Below, piece by piece: positions 61,911 through 64,000 of a DNA stretch of 64,000 nucleotides. Origin of the DNA: Tubiluchus corallicola (Eukaryota; Priapulida; Priapulimorpha; Priapulimorphida; Tubiluchidae); assembly GCA_030141605.1 (NCBI GenBank), contig JAQGDQ010000011.1, positions 62,001 to 126,000 on the forward strand, read 5' to 3'. The position numbers and the translations under genes were made by a program. The number at the start of each line of letters is the position of its first letter. Within the stretch, counting starts at the first letter, position 1. The notes under the pieces were generated by a model. It made no database searches. It saw only the letters and a program-made list of their open reading frames with translations, and had not been told where the DNA came from.

Positions 61911-62965
61911 CATTGGTACAAGTAAGTTTGGTACAGGTAATGTTGGTACGAGGAAATTTTGGTGCTAATAATTTTTGGTATAAGGGTTATTTTGGTACAA
62001 GTAAATTTGATAGTATAGTCTTAAGATACAAAGAATTTTTGGTAGTAAGAAAATTTGTTACAGGGAATGTTTGGTACGAAGAAAATATGGTACCAGGATT
62101 GTTTAGTACTAAGAAATGTTGGTACAGGGAAGTTTTGGTACTAGGAAAATATATGATACGAGAAAAATTTGGTAGCAGGAAAGTTTGATGCTGGAAAAAT
62201 TAGTACTTAACGAAAAAAAAAGAACAGTTCTATATCTCAGTATAAAATAATTGTTTCGGTAGAAAATAAAGAAGTCTATTCATTACACAAAGTTCATAAA
62301 ACATTATACTGTAATCAATAATGCCTGGCAGCTAAAATTTTATCTGTGTTTATGTAGGTACATTTGACAATTCTTTAAGCAAAAAATGAAAGGTCTCCAG
62401 CTCACCATGCAACTCATTTTTGCCATAATCATCACTGTTATTATGCATTGTTATCATTATTATTATCGTCACTAGCGTCAACGTTGCCATCATCAATATT
62501 ATTGCCATCACTTACTGTAATCATCCATCATTATTTATTGGCAACAAGACGACAAAAGTAACAATGGTGACATGACAACAGCAAAATTATGATGATGACG
62601 GTGGGTGGGTGTTGTTGTTGGTGCTGGTAGTAGTAGTAAACAGGAGAGAGAGCAAGAAACAGACAAACAAAAACAACAATGACAAATAACAAAGAGGAAG
62701 CAAACAAAAAACAAATAAAGAAATGCAACAACATGAGCCGCTAGAACTTGGTACAGTAGGTTATATAAAATATATTCTCATTGTATCAAACTTTCTCTGT
62801 ACCGAATTTTCCTAGTACCAAACCTTCCGAGTACTAAACTTTCCTAGTATCAAACTTGCTACATACCATTTTTACCTGTATCATATTTACTTGTACCAAA
62901 ATGCCTGACAAAACTTCTTTGTACCAAAAATTCCTAGTGCCAAATTTTTGCTCGATACCAAAAAC
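61911..62965. mobile_element. Foldback-like structure: two opposed arrays of a ~16-bp degenerate unit
   Basis: Left arm (61911-62207): about 19-20 units of the type TTTGGTACNAGGAAA, phase points 15-18 bp apart and mostly 16. Right arm (about 62780-62965): about 12 units of the reverse complement (TTTCCTAGTACCAAA), again mostly 16 bp apart. The centre, about 570 bp, holds degenerate ATC and GTT/GTA trinucleotide repeats and a purine-rich stretch. The arms could pair into a long imperfect hairpin. No transposase or target-site duplication is seen; foldback-type transposon is one reading, paired satellite expansion another. Confidence 0.75.
62420..62535. repeat. Degenerate ATC/ATT trinucleotide repeat
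   Basis: Similar in kind to 25806-25975; lies in the centre of the foldback-like structure. Confidence 0.7.
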
Positions 62966-64000
62966 ACGATATATAGGCTGGTATACAAAATCTTGCTATG
63001 GGATATAGAAACAACGAGTAACAGAACTGTGAATCTAACCAGTCTATTATACCATCACAATTTAATCGGAATTCCCCAGTGTCTCGTCACAATCTGCTAT
63101 CCTGAGGGGTATAATTGGTTCAGTGACTCGAATAACTCATCTTGCAGATGTCTCATAAGCTTCTCTGTTGAATACTTATCAAGTGCGTGTTTTTATCATC
63201 TTGGCGTCCGCTTTAGGATTACTTCAGCGTGTTGGGTTGGGTGGGTCGGTGAATTTCCAATCCATTCAGTTTAATCGAAAAATTAACCCAGGAATTTCAG
63301 GTTAGTGCTTCTGTCACATCCTCAAGACGTGCCAGACTTCCACACCATTTTAAAGACATTATAGATCCCGCTATTGTTTAAGCAATACTTTTGTGAAATA
63401 ACTTCTTGCCTGCTACTCGTTGTTTTTGTACCTCCTAGCAAAAGGTCATGTACCACCCTGTATTTTAAATAGAGCATAAAGCAAAATAACAAGAACTTTT
63501 TATAATGCATTATGGAGAAAGTACATATGACAGGGACTTTACCGGGTTATATCCCTATTCTAATAAACTAGTATAGTAATAATTTTTTTAACATTATGCA
63601 AATGTCTATTGTTGTTCCGGTTGTCTTTAGCATGTTGTGGGTGGTGTTGTGTTTTGCTATGTGGGTCGTGTGTGGTAGTTTTTAATATTGTGACGTCACA
63701 ATTTAGTACTATTGCAGAAAAATTGTTGGATGACTGAACCGACCGAAGGCCATCAAACCAAAAGCATGTTATCAAAGTTTGCACATTTTACAAATACGTG
63801 CAAGCAAAACCAGCGTGTGTGCATGCACCTGTGCTAGCAAGTGAGTGGCCCAATGATTCGTTCCAGACTAGTTTAGTGTGTGTTTTGAGCCCAAATAATT
63901 GTTTGACAATGATTTTAGTTCATCGTTATGCTTACGATGGTTGTAATAATTTTGCTGCAATAGTGTCATGTTATACTTATCTTATCAGAACAAAATTTTA
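62966..64000. other. Right-end spacer, no recognised gene
   Basis: AT-rich. Contains a palindrome ATTGTGACGTCACAAT around 63689-63704 with a perfect TGACGTCA core, a CREB/ATF-type site by sequence, but no adjacent gene to which it can be tied. Confidence 0.4.

Noticed and set aside
63686-63707. CREB/ATF promoter site
   Set aside because: The TGACGTCA palindrome is perfect but there is no gene near it; a single 8-mer is weak evidence.

Overview
This is a window of animal nuclear DNA. It is AT-rich, with long introns flanked by GT/AG sites, no operons, and many decayed transposons. Four conserved animal protein-coding genes can be reconstructed: an insulin-type receptor tyrosine kinase (+, 3' part), alpha-L-iduronidase (+, complete), a TMEM180/MFSD13A-type MFS transporter (-, complete) and an mRNA capping enzyme (-, intronless). 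The receptor keeps NPEY, the YxxxYY activation loop and a basic alpha/beta cleavage site, and the iduronidase keeps the vertebrate length and catalytic spacing. This points to a slowly evolving invertebrate. I cannot place the phylum from sequence alone.

Layout. 1-11022: receptor, 12 exons in the window, with its 5' half off the left edge; introns hold a Tc1/mariner-type MITE and a dispersed repeat. 11023-13460: likely receptor 3' UTR. 13500-22200: a transposon graveyard, made of a mosaic of LINE fragments on both strands, a CR1/Jockey-like LINE split by a 918-bp inverted-repeat element, and a hAT transposase remnant beside a degenerate GACTTG array. 22873-40518: iduronidase, 15 exons and 646 codons, with introns holding a hAT-like MITE, two copies of repeat family B, a 99-bp array, a 29-bp minisatellite and one copy of repeat family A. 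40519-42465: tail-to-tail spacer holding a Tc1/mariner-type MITE. 42466-49012: transporter, six exons, 488 codons. 49644-51898: a 5'-truncated LINE with an open reverse-transcriptase frame and a structured 3' end. 51900-57300: mostly featureless, with a nested inverted-repeat element near 56 kb. 57306-59231: capping enzyme. 59232-64000: possible capping-enzyme 5' UTR intron, then a foldback-like structure at 61911-62965 whose arms are arrays of a degenerate ~16-bp unit in opposite orientation.

The genes do not form a pathway. The receptor signals at the plasma membrane, iduronidase degrades glycosaminoglycans in the lysosome, the transporter is an integral membrane protein, and the capping enzyme works on nascent mRNA in the nucleus. 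Every exon-exon junction I list keeps frame, so the three spliced models support themselves. The most unusual items are the foldback-like array, the inverted-repeat element inside a LINE, the intronless capping enzyme, and the transposons lying within tens of bases of splice sites.
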